A DNA stretch of 64,000 nucleotides from Euonymus europaeus. Lineage: Eukaryota; Streptophyta; Magnoliopsida; Celastrales; Celastraceae. The notes beneath the pieces were generated by a model, which saw only the letters and a list, made by a program, of their open reading frames with translations, had not been told where the DNA came from and made no database searches. This document shows, in pieces, positions 11,392-22,157 of the stretch. The position numbers and the translations under genes were made by a program. The stretch covers positions 14,272,501 to 14,336,500 of the forward strand of contig OY756958.1 of the NCBI GenBank assembly GCA_963580455.1. Direction: 5' to 3'. Positions within the stretch are counted from its first letter, which is position 1. Every line of letters begins with the position of its first letter.

Positions 11392-12417
11392 CTGCCAAAT
11401 TTAACTAGTGAAATTTAAGTATTCAGTGCTTTTATAACTTCCTAAAACTGATTGTATTTATTATAATTATTTTATACAGAAGTAATAAAAAAAACACCTT
11501 TCACAAATTGGTAGGGTTACAAATGCAACTATAATTCTTCACTTTCAGCTGAAAGAAGAAAAGTTCCAAACTCAATATTGTGTAGTAATTTACTAAATTT
11601 GTGGTTCCATATGTAAGTGCCAACGAGTCACAGTCACTACATGATTTTTCTGTATTGGTAGCATAGTGAGAAGGATAACTTAGTTTGCCACCTCCAATCT
11701 GATGCTTCTACCAAAACTCTCTCCCCTTTCTTTTAGAATCTTTTAGAAACCTGAACAGGGTGTAAGCCTGCCAGAAACTATGGAAATAGAGGGGTGGAAA
11801 ATAAAGTTTTTGATCATATCAATTCAAATGAGGACATGAGCAAGACACTTTTCCTGATTTTTTTAACTTACAAGTTCACTACTTAATAAATCAAAGAACA
11901 GAGGCATATGTAGGAGCATCCAGAGCAAGAAACTTCACAAATTGTCTAAGATACTGCCAGCCACATTTATAGGAGTTTCATATTCTGTTTAAAGGTGTTA
12001 ATTAGGACATATTGTCTACAACAACAAAGTCCCCGAAAAACAATCCAGAATACAGACAATTGGAAGGCTGACAGAGTCACATTAACCATAACCTATACGA
12101 CTATACTGGCCATGGGCCTCTCATGGTTTGTCTCCAATTTTCATTGAATATGGCTATCGCGCAACTATTATAAGAACTATCATAATCTAAATTGTTTATA
12201 CTAACTAGTAACTAGATACCACAATCGAAGGCTGAATTTTAAAAGCTTACAGAGTGCCTTCCATAACAAGCATCATTACTTTTAGTCCATCTAACTAGTT
12301 CTTAAAGATGGATCATTAAACATGAGCAAAAAGAAGAGCAGGAAGTGTCATTTGACAAAATGATGGAAACTTTAAAAGCATGTAAGTTTTAGGTGGAGAG
12401 CATAACTTTTTGATTAC

Positions 12418-12995
12418 TTGCAATAGATCACTATTCATTGTTTTACTTATAACATGTGATGTTAGAAAGGTTGAATTTGCCAGCGCTGCATAATCAACTT
12501 TTCCACTAGAGGTCATAGGCAAGGATTCCATAAAGCTAAAGCGACTGGGAATCATGATTTTAGGAAGCTTGCTGACAATCCAACTTCTTCTCGAAGATCT
12601 GATTCTATCACCAGATTCCTCCTTGTCTTTTAATTGTATAAATGCTTCAAGGAGCAGAAGTTCCTCCAAACTTTTGTGAGCAATCACCGAAGCATCTGCC
12701 ATATTTGGAAGTCCTCTTAATGTATTCTCAATCTCCTCTATAGCTATACGTTGCCCACTAACTTTTACAATGCGGTCTCTCCTCCCCAAGAAAACTAAAT
12801 CACCATTTTTAAGCCGTCGTGCAAGATCACTAGATTTGTAATTTACTTGATTTTTGCAATAATCTACAAAACAGTTCATTGGAGATTTTCGATGCGACTC
12901 ATGGTCAACAGACAAAATAGTGGATTCACAGAAGTAACCATTACAAATGCATAGACCACCAACACATGTTTCTCCCTGTTTAGGTATAAAATCCC
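12418..12995 (-). pseudogene. AAE19-like exon 4 (adenylation C-terminal subdomain)
   Basis: Runs from a CAG acceptor to CAA|GTAATC. It encodes GETCVGGLCICNGYF, then the A7-A8 region as YKSSDLARRLKNGDLVFLGR and RIVKVSGQRIAIEEIE, and the A10 region LPMTSSGKVDY with its lysine. The usual Y-[KR]-T-G-D signature is changed to YKSSD, so the glycine is lost. The frame is otherwise open across about 190 codons. Confidence 0.85.
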
Positions 12996-13284
12996 CTGTG
13001 CAATAATTTTGGTTGTGTAGACCTGATCAAGGAAGGCCAAGATTTACAGCCTTACAATGCAGAGAGGCTATTTTCAAGATTTAAAACCAAGATTGCTGGG
13101 TTGTGGTGAGGCAACCTTACAATAGGAAAATGTTTCTCCTTTTTTAAATGTCAAAACTACTATTATAAGCATGTCAAATACCGATGATGATCTCATTAAT
13201 GCAGAAGGTACCATACAACGCAATTCGACTTAAAGAGGCACTACAAGGAGTAATGATGTTGCAGAAATTCAAAAATAAAAGTAC

Positions 13285-13445
13285 CTTCATAAAAGTGATG
13301 ATGGATGGTAAATTTTCTTTGAGTTCATTAAAAGGAAGTATGATTAGTGTACAAGTAGTGAGCATAGCAACAAGAAATTCCTGCAAGAGGTCAATAAAGC
13401 TAATGGATGTCTTGAATAATAAAAGTTCTTCTCCATCTTCATTGA
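13285..13445 (-). pseudogene. AAE19-like exon 3
   Basis: Begins after a polypyrimidine tract and TTGCAG, and ends at AAG followed by GTACTT. It encodes a continuous 53-codon segment including EELLLFKTSISFIDLLQEF and PFNELKENLPSI, matching the adenylation domain between motifs A3 and A4. The exons expected next, carrying the SGE and YGSTE motifs, are not visible in the 290 bases before exon 4. The catalytic core therefore appears deleted. Confidence 0.75.
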
Positions 13446-13654
13446 CTGCAATTCAAAGAAAAACAAGGGAAAAGAGTGTAATGAGGGACTTTGGGAGGGG
13501 AAGGATGGGGATGGAGATTTTCCCATTAATTTCAGTTTGCAACAATGGCTCAATAAAATTTTAAGTTTCATAAGGCATAATACACCTATAATTTTAAATA
13601 AGTACTTTCATTCATAATTGGCCAAACCTTAAATTAGCAATAGTTACAAATTTA

Positions 13655-14090
13655 CTTGTTTTTGTGCCGCATACACCTTTAGGGCTTTCCAGTCGACTCG
13701 GATGTGTACATCAAATAGCAAAATAACCTTTCTTTCTCATTTTCACAAACCCAAACTAACTTCAATGGTGCAACACACGCTTGGAGGCTCTCTGCCATAG
13801 AAAAGAAGAAAACAGGAAAAGTACTTTGCTCCACAAGCCACTGTGATTCATCAAGATTTCGAATACCATTGCCACCACTTGAAGTTCCACAAGTGACGAG
13901 AAGATCAACATTGGAAGAAGAAGCAACAGACAATATCTTATCTTTTGGCCATAAAGGATCCAGAGGCAGAAAAGCTTCCCCGCACCTCATAATAGACAGA
14001 ACAGAAACTATGTACTCCACCGAAGGTGACAGGTATATTCCCACAAATTTGGGGGTACATGTATTTTTTAACTCTTCCGATTGCTTTATA
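13655..14090 (-). pseudogene. AAE19-like exon 2 (A3 phosphate-binding loop), frameshifted
   Basis: The frame encodes VGIYLSPSVEYIVSVLSIM and GEAFLPLDPLWPKDKILS, then the A3 signature as YTSESTGKP. In working adenylating enzymes this is YTSGSTGKPKG, so one glycine is now glutamate. Directly after it the run CCCT replaces the expected CCT. The reading frame meets TAA, while the +1 frame continues K-G-V-C-G-T. This is a 1-nt insertion at about 13679-13681. The 5' border is approximate. Confidence 0.8.
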
Positions 14091-14204
14091 GGAACAAAAA
14101 CATATTTGGTAAACTTATCAGTATCATTCGAATCATCTATAGATCATAAATTTTGCAATTAACTTCTCAAATTACACCATTTTTTATATAAGGAACAAGA
14201 AAAA

Positions 14205-14520
14205 CATTCTATTCTAAAGAGTTAGCAATTAATTGCACAAATTCACCAAAGAAAAATGCTGCGAAAGAACCGGTGACTTGGACGGTGACGGGGCATGGTG
14301 AGGTGTTGATCATCATAAGCGCCATCAAGAAAGGAGCGGAGGCGAAAACTGAGGTAATTGACGGATGCCAAGACGTCGGCGAAAGTGAAACACCGGTCAC
14401 CTTTGTACACCGGAGGATGTGATGATATCTAGAGCCCAATATTTGACGATCGAGCATGTACCAACGCGATTTTGTTGAGGTTCTCGGTCGCACTCTTCAC
14501 AAACTCGTGTGACACGCAGC
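14205..14520 (-). pseudogene. AAE19-like exon 1 (N-terminus), broken
   Basis: The minus strand reads CCVSHEFVKSATENLNKIAL, then VYKGDRCFTFADVLASVNYL further on, which is the start of the adenylation domain. A TAG codon interrupts the frame near 14430, just after the alanine-arginine-serine stretch. The 3' end reads in a different frame (GSFAAFF), so a frameshift lies near 14270. No convincing ATG precedes the conserved part within about 60 bases. Confidence 0.7.
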
Positions 14521-16172
14521 AATGTCGCCGTGGCGGTTGTTTCTCTTTACTAATTTCTTCTCCACAGGTTTTCTCTGGAATTTCTGTGTTGTAGGCTTGC
14601 AGCAATGAGCAATCTCTTCAGTCTTGGGTTTCAAAAGATTTAATTAATTTTCTGGTCTTTATTTATTTCTAGAAATTTCCTCTACAAAATTTACCTCAAA
14701 TATTTGTTGAAAAACTTTACTTTATTTTGCAAAGAACAAGCGGAGCACATGGGCACATGCTTTATTTGGTGTGGGGCCCATACGTGATTGTTTGGCCTAA
14801 GAGGACTGGTGCCTTAGCCTCTTTGAGGGTTCGCGTCTTATTCGGATTTTCCCCTTTTTTAGTATCGGAAAAATGAACAAGCGGAGCACATGGGCTTGAA
14901 TGGGTTTTGGTTGTTTTCTTGGGCTGGGGTTTCATATTGGGCTATAGTCTTTTCGAAAATCCCGAAATCCTTGATAAACAAGTATTGCTATTTGATAATT
15001 TTTTTGAAAAGTAACAATATGTGCTTGTTTTAGCATTGATGCTTATTTTAAAATATTTTTTTTAAATGTTAGCATGAATGTCATCTAAAATGATTTGACT
15101 CTTTGGTTCAATTTTTGTTAATAATATTTATGATGTTCAAAATTTTGTGACAAACTACATGCAGGGAATTACGCGATTCATCATACATTAGAAACAATCA
15201 ATTATCAACTACAAGAAATCTAACTGCATTAGGACCATGAACGCCTTCATTCTCACGCTCGGCCAACTCTTAGAGTTCGATTTACAATAGCTTCTTCACC
15301 AGGTTTGCGGCTACTAAGGTAAACTTGAGCTATGAACTTAGGAAACAAGCCAGCTAGTCGCTTAGCGGAGCTCGTTCTTTGGACAAGCTTGAGTTAGGCA
15401 TTGAGTGAAGAGCAAACAAGAAGCCCAGATTGTTGCCCGGCTGACAACCTGGCTTTGAATATGAACGAGATGAAAAGAGGTAGCTCGCAATATGACAAAA
15501 AGCAAGCCAAAATGAATCCTTTACTTACCTGACAAAAAGATCTCTTTACTTACCTGTCAAGTGGAGCTTTTGAACAATCAACGGTGGAGATCCCAAGACA
15601 AGAGGGTGTGAAGCAAAGCGGTTCTCTAGTGCCAATCGAGAGTTCCAATGCCAAAGCCTCTGGTTCGATTCATGATCTTTCTCTTCTTGCGATTCCATAC
15701 AATCTATTAAAGGTTGAAATCACTAAATATTACTTTCGAAATGCTCCAAATGAGCCTTTGGTTATAAAGGTGCATGTGCTATTTGAAATGTTCCAGCAAA
15801 TGGAGCCTATATTATTATTATTATTAGCTTTATAAAAAAATAAATTCAAATAAATTATATTTTCAAGGGAAAAATGTTCGTTTAGCAATCATGAAATAAG
15901 ATTCAAATTGGCACGGAGAATAATAATACAACAAAAAATGATGATGAAGCTTTTGGTGCTCCATCTTAGCCACATCATTTCTCATTTAAATTTGAATAAA
16001 TTTCTTAAACATCTTTAAAACATTTTGTATTTAAAAATACACATTGTAATCATTTTCTTCTCAAATCTTCTTTTATTTTATTTTTTGTGGGCCTCTAATT
16101 TCTTTATATATGAAACAAGTAATCTGTTCATACAAGCCCACACCACCAAAAGAAGCCCAAAAAACGGCAACA
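14521..16172. other. Intergenic between the two gene relics
   Basis: No gene recognised. It contains the former promoter side of the AAE19-like gene. A word of about 20 bases (gaacaagcggagcacatggg) occurs as a direct repeat near 14727 and 14874, about 147 bases apart. An ATT microsatellite lies near 15808-15825. The 15160-15600 part is repeat-like but unassigned. Confidence 0.4.
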
Positions 16173-17047
16173 ATGAGAACTCATACCTCCAACATGAGCG
16201 CCAACATTTCTCCTATCAAAATCGTCGTCATTTTGGTACAAGAAAATCGCTCCTTCGATCACATGCTAGGATGGTTCATGTCCCTCAACCTACAAATCAA
16301 CGACGTCACAGTCTCCGAATCAAACCTGCTCTCCACCTCCGATACCGAATCAAACTCCTCCCGAATCCAATTCACTGACGAAGACCAATACGTTGACCCG
16401 GACCCAAGGCATACAATGCAGGATGTATTTGAGCAAATATGCGGCGAACCTTGGCCCGGCTCCACCACAAATATGTCTTCGAAAATGGAGAGATTTGCAC
16501 AGAATGCTGAAAGAGTGCAAGAAGGCCTTGCAAAGGCGGTGATGAGTGGGTTCGAACCGGAGTCCATACCCGTTTACAAGGAGTTAGTAACCAACTTTAC
16601 CGTGTGTGACCGGTGGTTCACGTCGGTGTCAGGGCTGACGTAGCCGAATAGGTTGTTAGTTCATTTAGCGACGTCTTATGGGGCGAGAATATTATGAACT
16701 TGAAACGTCCTGAGTTCGATTCCCATTAAAAATAATATCTTTGTGGTTATGCGTTGGGTTTTTGCCCTACTTACACCGTTCTCAAGTGAGAAATTTCGCT
16801 ATGCATTTCACCCATTGCCTAGTACCACATAACTATTGCTAATACGTTCAATGATAAATTTATACTTTCATGATGCAAATAGGAATCTTAGAATACTGAA
16901 GTACTTGAAGAAGTTTTGCCAATTCGATCTACACTTCAAGAATCACTGCAAGGAGGGGAAACTACCAAATTATGTGGTTATTGAGCAAATATATTACAAT
17001 CTACGCACGGTGCCTGACAACGACGATCACCCAACCCATGACGTTTG
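16173..17047 (+). pseudogene. NPC-like: Non-specific phospholipase C, truncated relic
   Basis: Plant NPC enzymes (about 510-540 residues) hydrolyse phospholipids to diacylglycerol and a phosphorylated headgroup. The first part (16173-16643; possible starts at 16173 or 16194) encodes SPIKIVVILVQENRSFDHML, with the family ENRSFDH motif, then QYVDPDPRHTMQDVFEQI, FAQNAERVQEGLAKAVM and PVYKELVTNFTVCDRWF. TAG at 16641-16643 falls where family members read Q in a T-Q-P-N-R context, and homology continues beyond it (PNRLLVHLATSYGA). About 40 residues are then missing. A second coding part at 16880-17045 encodes FCQFDLHFKNHCKEGKLPNY and NDDHPTHDV, another conserved active-site region. Right after THDV the sequence becomes satellite (17047), so the C-terminal half is gone. 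No signal peptide is apparent, which resembles the NPC3/4/5 group. Confidence 0.88.
16690..16840 (+). mobile_element. SINE-like insertion or intron inside NPC relic
   Basis: Between the two NPC coding parts lies noncoding sequence containing gagttcgattccc, close to an RNA polymerase III B box (GGTTCGANNCC). No convincing A box is separable from NPC coding sequence. It may be a 5'-truncated SINE or just intron sequence. Confidence 0.25.
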
Positions 17048-17242
17048 AGTATAGGCTCCGTAGATAAACTTTCATTCCCAAATGAACAAAATCGTTAAAA
17101 ACTCCTCCATGGAGAGAGTTGAGTAATTCAAAACCATCAAAGTTGGTCAATGTAAAAATTTTATTATTATTTTATGTAAAATTTTATGAGTATATATAGG
17201 CTCACTATATTGTTTGGTTGCCAAAAGATCTACTTTTGTTCT
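17047..17242 (+). repeat. Diverged ~160-bp satellite, block 1
   Basis: About 1.2 monomers of the same satellite that fills 19383-21062 and 31188-34215. It shows the shared words tcctccatggagagagttgag, accatcaaagttggtc and ttttatgagtata. Its left edge is the break in the NPC relic and its right edge is the truncated LTR at 17243. Confidence 0.85.
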
Positions 17243-19382
17243 CCGGCACCGTCCTAGACTTCTAGTGCGATCATCCGGCAGGCCGGAAAATCCGGTGGCA
17301 TCTCTACGTATATCGGAGAGTCCCTACATGCATGAGAAACGAGCAGCGAAAATTCAATCCATCACACTAGCAACCTAGCCAGGCCTCAAGCCTCAAACAC
17401 ATGCAATCCTAATCCTAGGGGCCTCAGGCCATCCACTACCAGCATGCACACACTGATAGTAATAACACATCATCAAATTCATAATATTATATAACCATAA
17501 AATCAAACTCAGCATGGTTCATGCCTACACCCTCTGGTGCCAAATGGTTATAAGTATATCATGAGTAACATCAATACATCAAAATAAAAATATGTGCTAG
17601 AGTACATCTCTAACACCCACATCCTACGCAGGGCCATCCGTGTCACATCCCGCCCTCACTGATCCGCTCCACCGGTACTTGTACCAGTATCTCCTGTGGG
17701 AAGGAATAAAAAGTAGGGAGTGAGCAAGAAGCTCAGTAGGGTTAAGAGTATATGAGCATATAAAGGCTGAATCCGAACATTAGGCTATGCAACAATATGA
17801 AATCTAATACATGCACGTACACTCAACATTCACATAAAACATCAATCCAGGCAATCCCCTCAATGAGCAAACCCCATCGATACCATTGCTCGTTCCATGT
17901 AATATCGAACGTGAGCAAGCTCACCACATCAACTCATCAATATCATGGTCGTTGACCATGCCATATTGAATAGTAGCAAGCTCCCCAACATCAAACGCTC
18001 TTGGATTATCCGGTTGTGTGAACCAATCACGCCCGCACCATTCCAGACAAGGTCCCTCATTAACCGTACCTCTAGTGCGTTACCCTACATGGAGTTCATA
18101 TGACTTGGTGGTAACTCTCATCACCTCGTCATCCCTCCAAGTAGCTTTCAAGAAACCTAAGGAGCCCCGAGTCCATACCCGGTTCCCCAATGCAACTCTA
18201 ATGCGCTTATGCCATGACATGTTGAAAGGTATATATATGAACATCCTACATATATATATATATACATAACTACCATGATGCATGAACGGAAAATCACATC
18301 GTGCCCATAGGTGATGGGACACTCACAATGGGGTCATGCAACATCAAGAATCAATTAGGGTTCGTTTCCCTTTAGAAGCAATTAAGGCGGAAACACAAAT
18401 AAAACGACCAATGAGGAATCGAAACGCTCTTTAAAATATTGAAAGCCAACGATAGAAAGAATGTTTGGAAATCCGCTACCTCGTGTCGAGCAATTCACCC
18501 AAAATCCACAATTAGGTTCTTAGGTTTCCCGGTTTGCCCAACCTAACAATGTGGCGAAACCGAACCCATTCACACATCAATAACCAACGAACAACGCCTA
18601 TAAACATCAATTTAAATCACTAAATTGAGAAAACTTACTTTCTCTCTCTAGGGTTTTCTGCATAAAACTCCAATCTCAACCCAAGCTCAAATCAAATCCA
18701 AATCATAAACCAATCTACATAAACATCCAAAATCAACCTATAATCCACATATCTAAAGCATAGAACTCATCTCCCTAAGAATCAAACGAATCTAGAAAAA
18801 CCTAGAAATTCCAAAAATTAAGAAAAACTTACCAAATCACCCAAATCAAGCTTGAATCTTCCTTGCTTAGCTTCAATCTCCAAGAATCACCTAAAATACA
18901 CTTCTCTCTCTAGAATCGTCTCCCTCTCTCTCTCTAAAAGTTGGAATACTCAGAATAATGAAAAAACAACCCCGTGTTTCAACATATGAAACACGGGTTG
19001 CGCCTAGGCGCTACCCCGAGCGCCTAGGCGCTCTGGCCTACCAAACCTTTCCCAGGCACGCTGCTCTGGGCGCCATCCTGGGCGTGCAGAGTTTTCACGC
19101 CCAGGCGAGGTGCGCCTAGGCGCCCTAGGGCCTGAGCAGCTTCCTGGACTGGGCGCCATCCTGGGCGTGCAGGATTTTCACTCCCAGGCGAGATGCGCCT
19201 ACTCCACTCCCCCTCTCCCAGTGGACTGGGCGCGCACAGTCCAGTTCCTCTTCTTCTTCTCCCTCTTTGCCTGCCACCCACTAGACTAGGCGCAGCGCCT
19301 AGGAGCCCAACAAGTGCGCCTAGTCCACTAACTTCTTGAAACAACACAAAAATTTCACCAAATTTTGGGTCGGGGTATCACA
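17243..19382 (-). mobile_element. 5'-clipped solo LTR, copy 1 of the outer Gypsy-type LTR
   Basis: Colinear with the split LTR at 21063-22157 plus 30129-31187. It ends with the same gggtcggggtatcaca terminus (CA at 19382), but its left end lacks the first ~45 bases of the other copy and begins at ctccggcaccgtcc. No target duplication can be matched, and the satellite phase at the two sides overlaps, so the insertion suffered a terminal deletion or rearrangement. No coding region is present. A GC-rich part (18995-19325) holds many CGCCTAGGCGC-type words. Minus orientation is inferred from TGTGAAACCCCGACCC-like ends typical of plant Gypsy LTRs. Confidence 0.8.
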
Positions 19383-21062
19383 TAGACTCTATAGATTGTT
19401 TCGTTGCCAAATGACCAACTTTTGTTCTCAATTTGGCAAAACATTAAAAGCTCCTCTATGGAGAGAGTTGAGCAATTTTGAAGCATTAAAGTTAGTCGGT
19501 ATACACTTTCTATTGTTATTTTATGTCAAATTTTATGAGTATATGATCCGTAGATTGTTTCGTTATCAAAACACCAACTTTCGTTCCCAAATAGACAAAG
19601 ACGTTAAAAGCTCATCTATGGATAGAGTTGAGCATTTTCAAACCATCAATGTTGGTCAATTTACAGTTTTTAGTGTTATTTTAAGTCAAATTTTATGTGT
19701 GTAGGCTCTGTAGATTGTTTCGTTACCAAAAGACAAACTTTTATTCCCAAATGGACAAAATGGTTAAAAGTTCCTCCGTAGAGAGAGTTGAGAAATTATG
19801 AACCGTGAAATTTGATAGGTGTACAATTTTTATTGTTGCTTTATGTACAAAATTATAAGTATAGGCTTTGTAGATTGTTCCGTTGCAAAACACGAAGTTT
19901 TGTTCTAGATTAGGCAAAACGTTAAAAGCTATTCCATGGAGAGAGTTGAACAATTTTGGAGCGTCAAAGTTAGTCGGTGTACACTTTTTATTGTTATTTT
20001 ATGTCAAATTTTATCAATAAAGGATCAGTAGACTATTTTTTCGCCAAAACACCAACTTTCATTCCCAAATGCACAAAACCGCTAAAAACTCTTCCATCGA
20101 AAGAGTTGAGCGATTTTGAACCATAAAAGTTGGTCGGTGTACAGTTTTTATTAGTATTTTATGTCAAATTTTATGAGTCTAGGCTTCGTAGATTGTTTCA
20201 TTGACCAAAGAAAAACTTTCGTTCCCAAATGGACAAAACCGTTAAAAGCTCATTCATGGAGAGAGTTGAGAAATTATGAACCATCAAAGTTGGTTGATGT
20301 ACACTTTTTATTGTTATTTTATGTCTAAATTTACAAGTATAGGTTCCATATTGGACAAAACCTTAAAAACATGTTTCATGGAGTAAACTTGAGTAATTCA
20401 GAACCATCAAAGTTGATCGGTGTACATTTTTTATTAATGCTTTATGGCCAAATTTTCTAGTATATGGTCCGTAGATTGTTTTGTTGCCAAAAGATCAACT
20501 TTTATTCTCAATTGGGCAAAACCGTTAAAAGCTCATTCTTTGAGAGAGTTGAGAAATTTTGATGCATCAAAGTTAGTTAGTGTGCACTTTTTACTGTTAT
20601 TTTATGTGAAATTTTATGAGTAAAGGATCGGTAGATTGTTTTGTTGCCATAATATCAACTTTTGTTTTGAATTAGACAAAATCGTTAAAAGCTCCTCCAT
20701 GGAATGAGTTGAGCAAATTCGAATCAACAAAGTTGGTCGGTGTACACTTCTTATTCTTATTTTACGTATAAATTTACTAGTATAGGCTCCGTAGATTCTT
20801 TCATTGTCAAAAGATCAACTTTCGTTCCAAATTGTACAAAACCCTGAAAAGATATTCCATGGAGAGAATTAAGAAATTCCGAACAATCAAAGTTGGTCGG
20901 TATACACATTTTATATGTATTTTATGCAAATTTTACGAGTATAGGCTCTGGTGATTGTTTCGTTGCCAAACAACAAACTGTCATTCCCGAATGGACAAAA
21001 CCGTTAAAAGCACTTACATAGAGAGAGTTGAAAAACTCCGACCCATTAAAGTTGGTCGGTAA
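19383..21062 (+). repeat. Diverged ~160-bp satellite, block 2
   Basis: About 10.5 tandem monomers. The word gagagagttgag (or variants) falls at 19461, 19621 and 19781, a spacing of exactly 160. Two monomer forms are mixed: one with tttatgtcaaattttatgagtat, one with tttatgtccaaatttac(t/a)agtat. Monomers differ from one another much more than in the right-hand array. Confidence 0.92.
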
Positions 21063-22157
21063 TGTGGCGCCCCGATCCGGGCACGCCACTGGCGCCCTCT
21101 GACGCCGTCCTAGGCCACTAGTGCGATCATCCGGCGGACCGAAAACTCTAGCGGCATCTCCCCGTATATCGGAGAGTCCCCGTCTGCATCAGAAACGCAA
21201 CAAATATTTATTCCATCACACTAGCAACCTAGCTAGGCCTCAGGCCTCAAACACATGCAATCCTGATCCTAGGGCCTCAGGCCATCCACTACCAGCATGC
21301 ACAAACTGATAGTAATAATCATAACATCAAATTCATAATATCGTATAACCAAAATCAATACTCAGCATACATCATGCATACACCCTCTAGTGGCAATCGG
21401 TTATAACAATATTATGAACAACATCCATACATAAAAATCAAAATATGTGCTAGAGTATATCTCTAACACCCACATCCTACCCAGGGCCATCCGTGTCACA
21501 TCCCGCCTCACTGATCTGCTCCACCGGTACCTGTACCAGTATCTCTTGTGGGAAGGAATAAAAAGTAGGGAGTGAGCAAGAAGCTCAGTAGGGACAAGAG
21601 TATAAAACGTTTAAAGGCCGAATCCAAACAATAAGTTATACAACAATATGAAATCTACGACATACACGTATACTCAACAATCACATATAACAACAATCCG
21701 AGCAATCCCCAGAATGAGCAAACCTCATTAATATCATGGCTCGTTCCATGTAATATTGAACGTGAGCAAGCTCACCACATTAACTCATCAATATCATGGA
21801 CGCTATCCATGCATATTGAACAGGAGCAAGCTCCCCAATATCAAACGCTCTTGGATTACCCGGTTGAGTGAACCTATCACGCCCGCACCATTCCAGGCAA
21901 GGTCCCTCATTAACCATACCTTTAGTGCGTTATCCTACATGGAGATCACGTGACTTGGTGGTAACTCTCATCACCTCGTCATCCCTCCAAGTAGCTTTCA
22001 AGAAACCTAAGGAGCCCCGAGTCCATACCCGGTTCCCCAATGCAACTCTAATGCATTTATGCCATGACATGCCGAAAAGATATATATATGAACATCCTAC
22101 ATATATATATACATAACTACCATGATGCATGATCAGAAAACACCACGTGTCCATAGG

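Larger units (their letters stand above)
2461..14520 (-). pseudogene. AAE19-like: AAE19/AASDH-type acyl-activating enzyme, decayed gene
   Basis: Thirteen exon remnants on the minus strand follow the order of the plant homologue of animal AASDH (ACSF4), annotated in Arabidopsis as acyl-activating enzyme 19. The order is an N-terminal AMP-binding (adenylation) domain, a phosphopantetheine carrier domain, then a C-terminal PQQ-like beta-propeller. In the family, the first domain adenylates an acid and the carrier accepts it; the plant substrate is not established. Most exons keep AG/GT borders, so this is an old genomic gene, not a processed copy. Lesions include an in-frame TAG and a frameshift in exon 1, a 1-nt insertion in the A3 loop near 13680, and apparently missing exons for the central adenylation core. 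There is also a 1-nt insertion near 11012, a TGA at 4926-4928, and an altered carrier serine. A 3.6-kb Copia composite (5661-9254) lies inside, and one propeller exon beside it is not found. Non-functional is the likely state. Confidence 0.85.

Noticed and set aside
13184..13564. 126-codon plus-strand open frame
   Set aside because: It overlaps an AAE19-like exon with clear splice sites on the other strand; its protein sequence has no recognisable features.
16690..16740. tRNA gene at the gttcgattccc word
   Set aside because: No acceptor stem, D-arm or anticodon arm can be built around it; at most a SINE-type B box.
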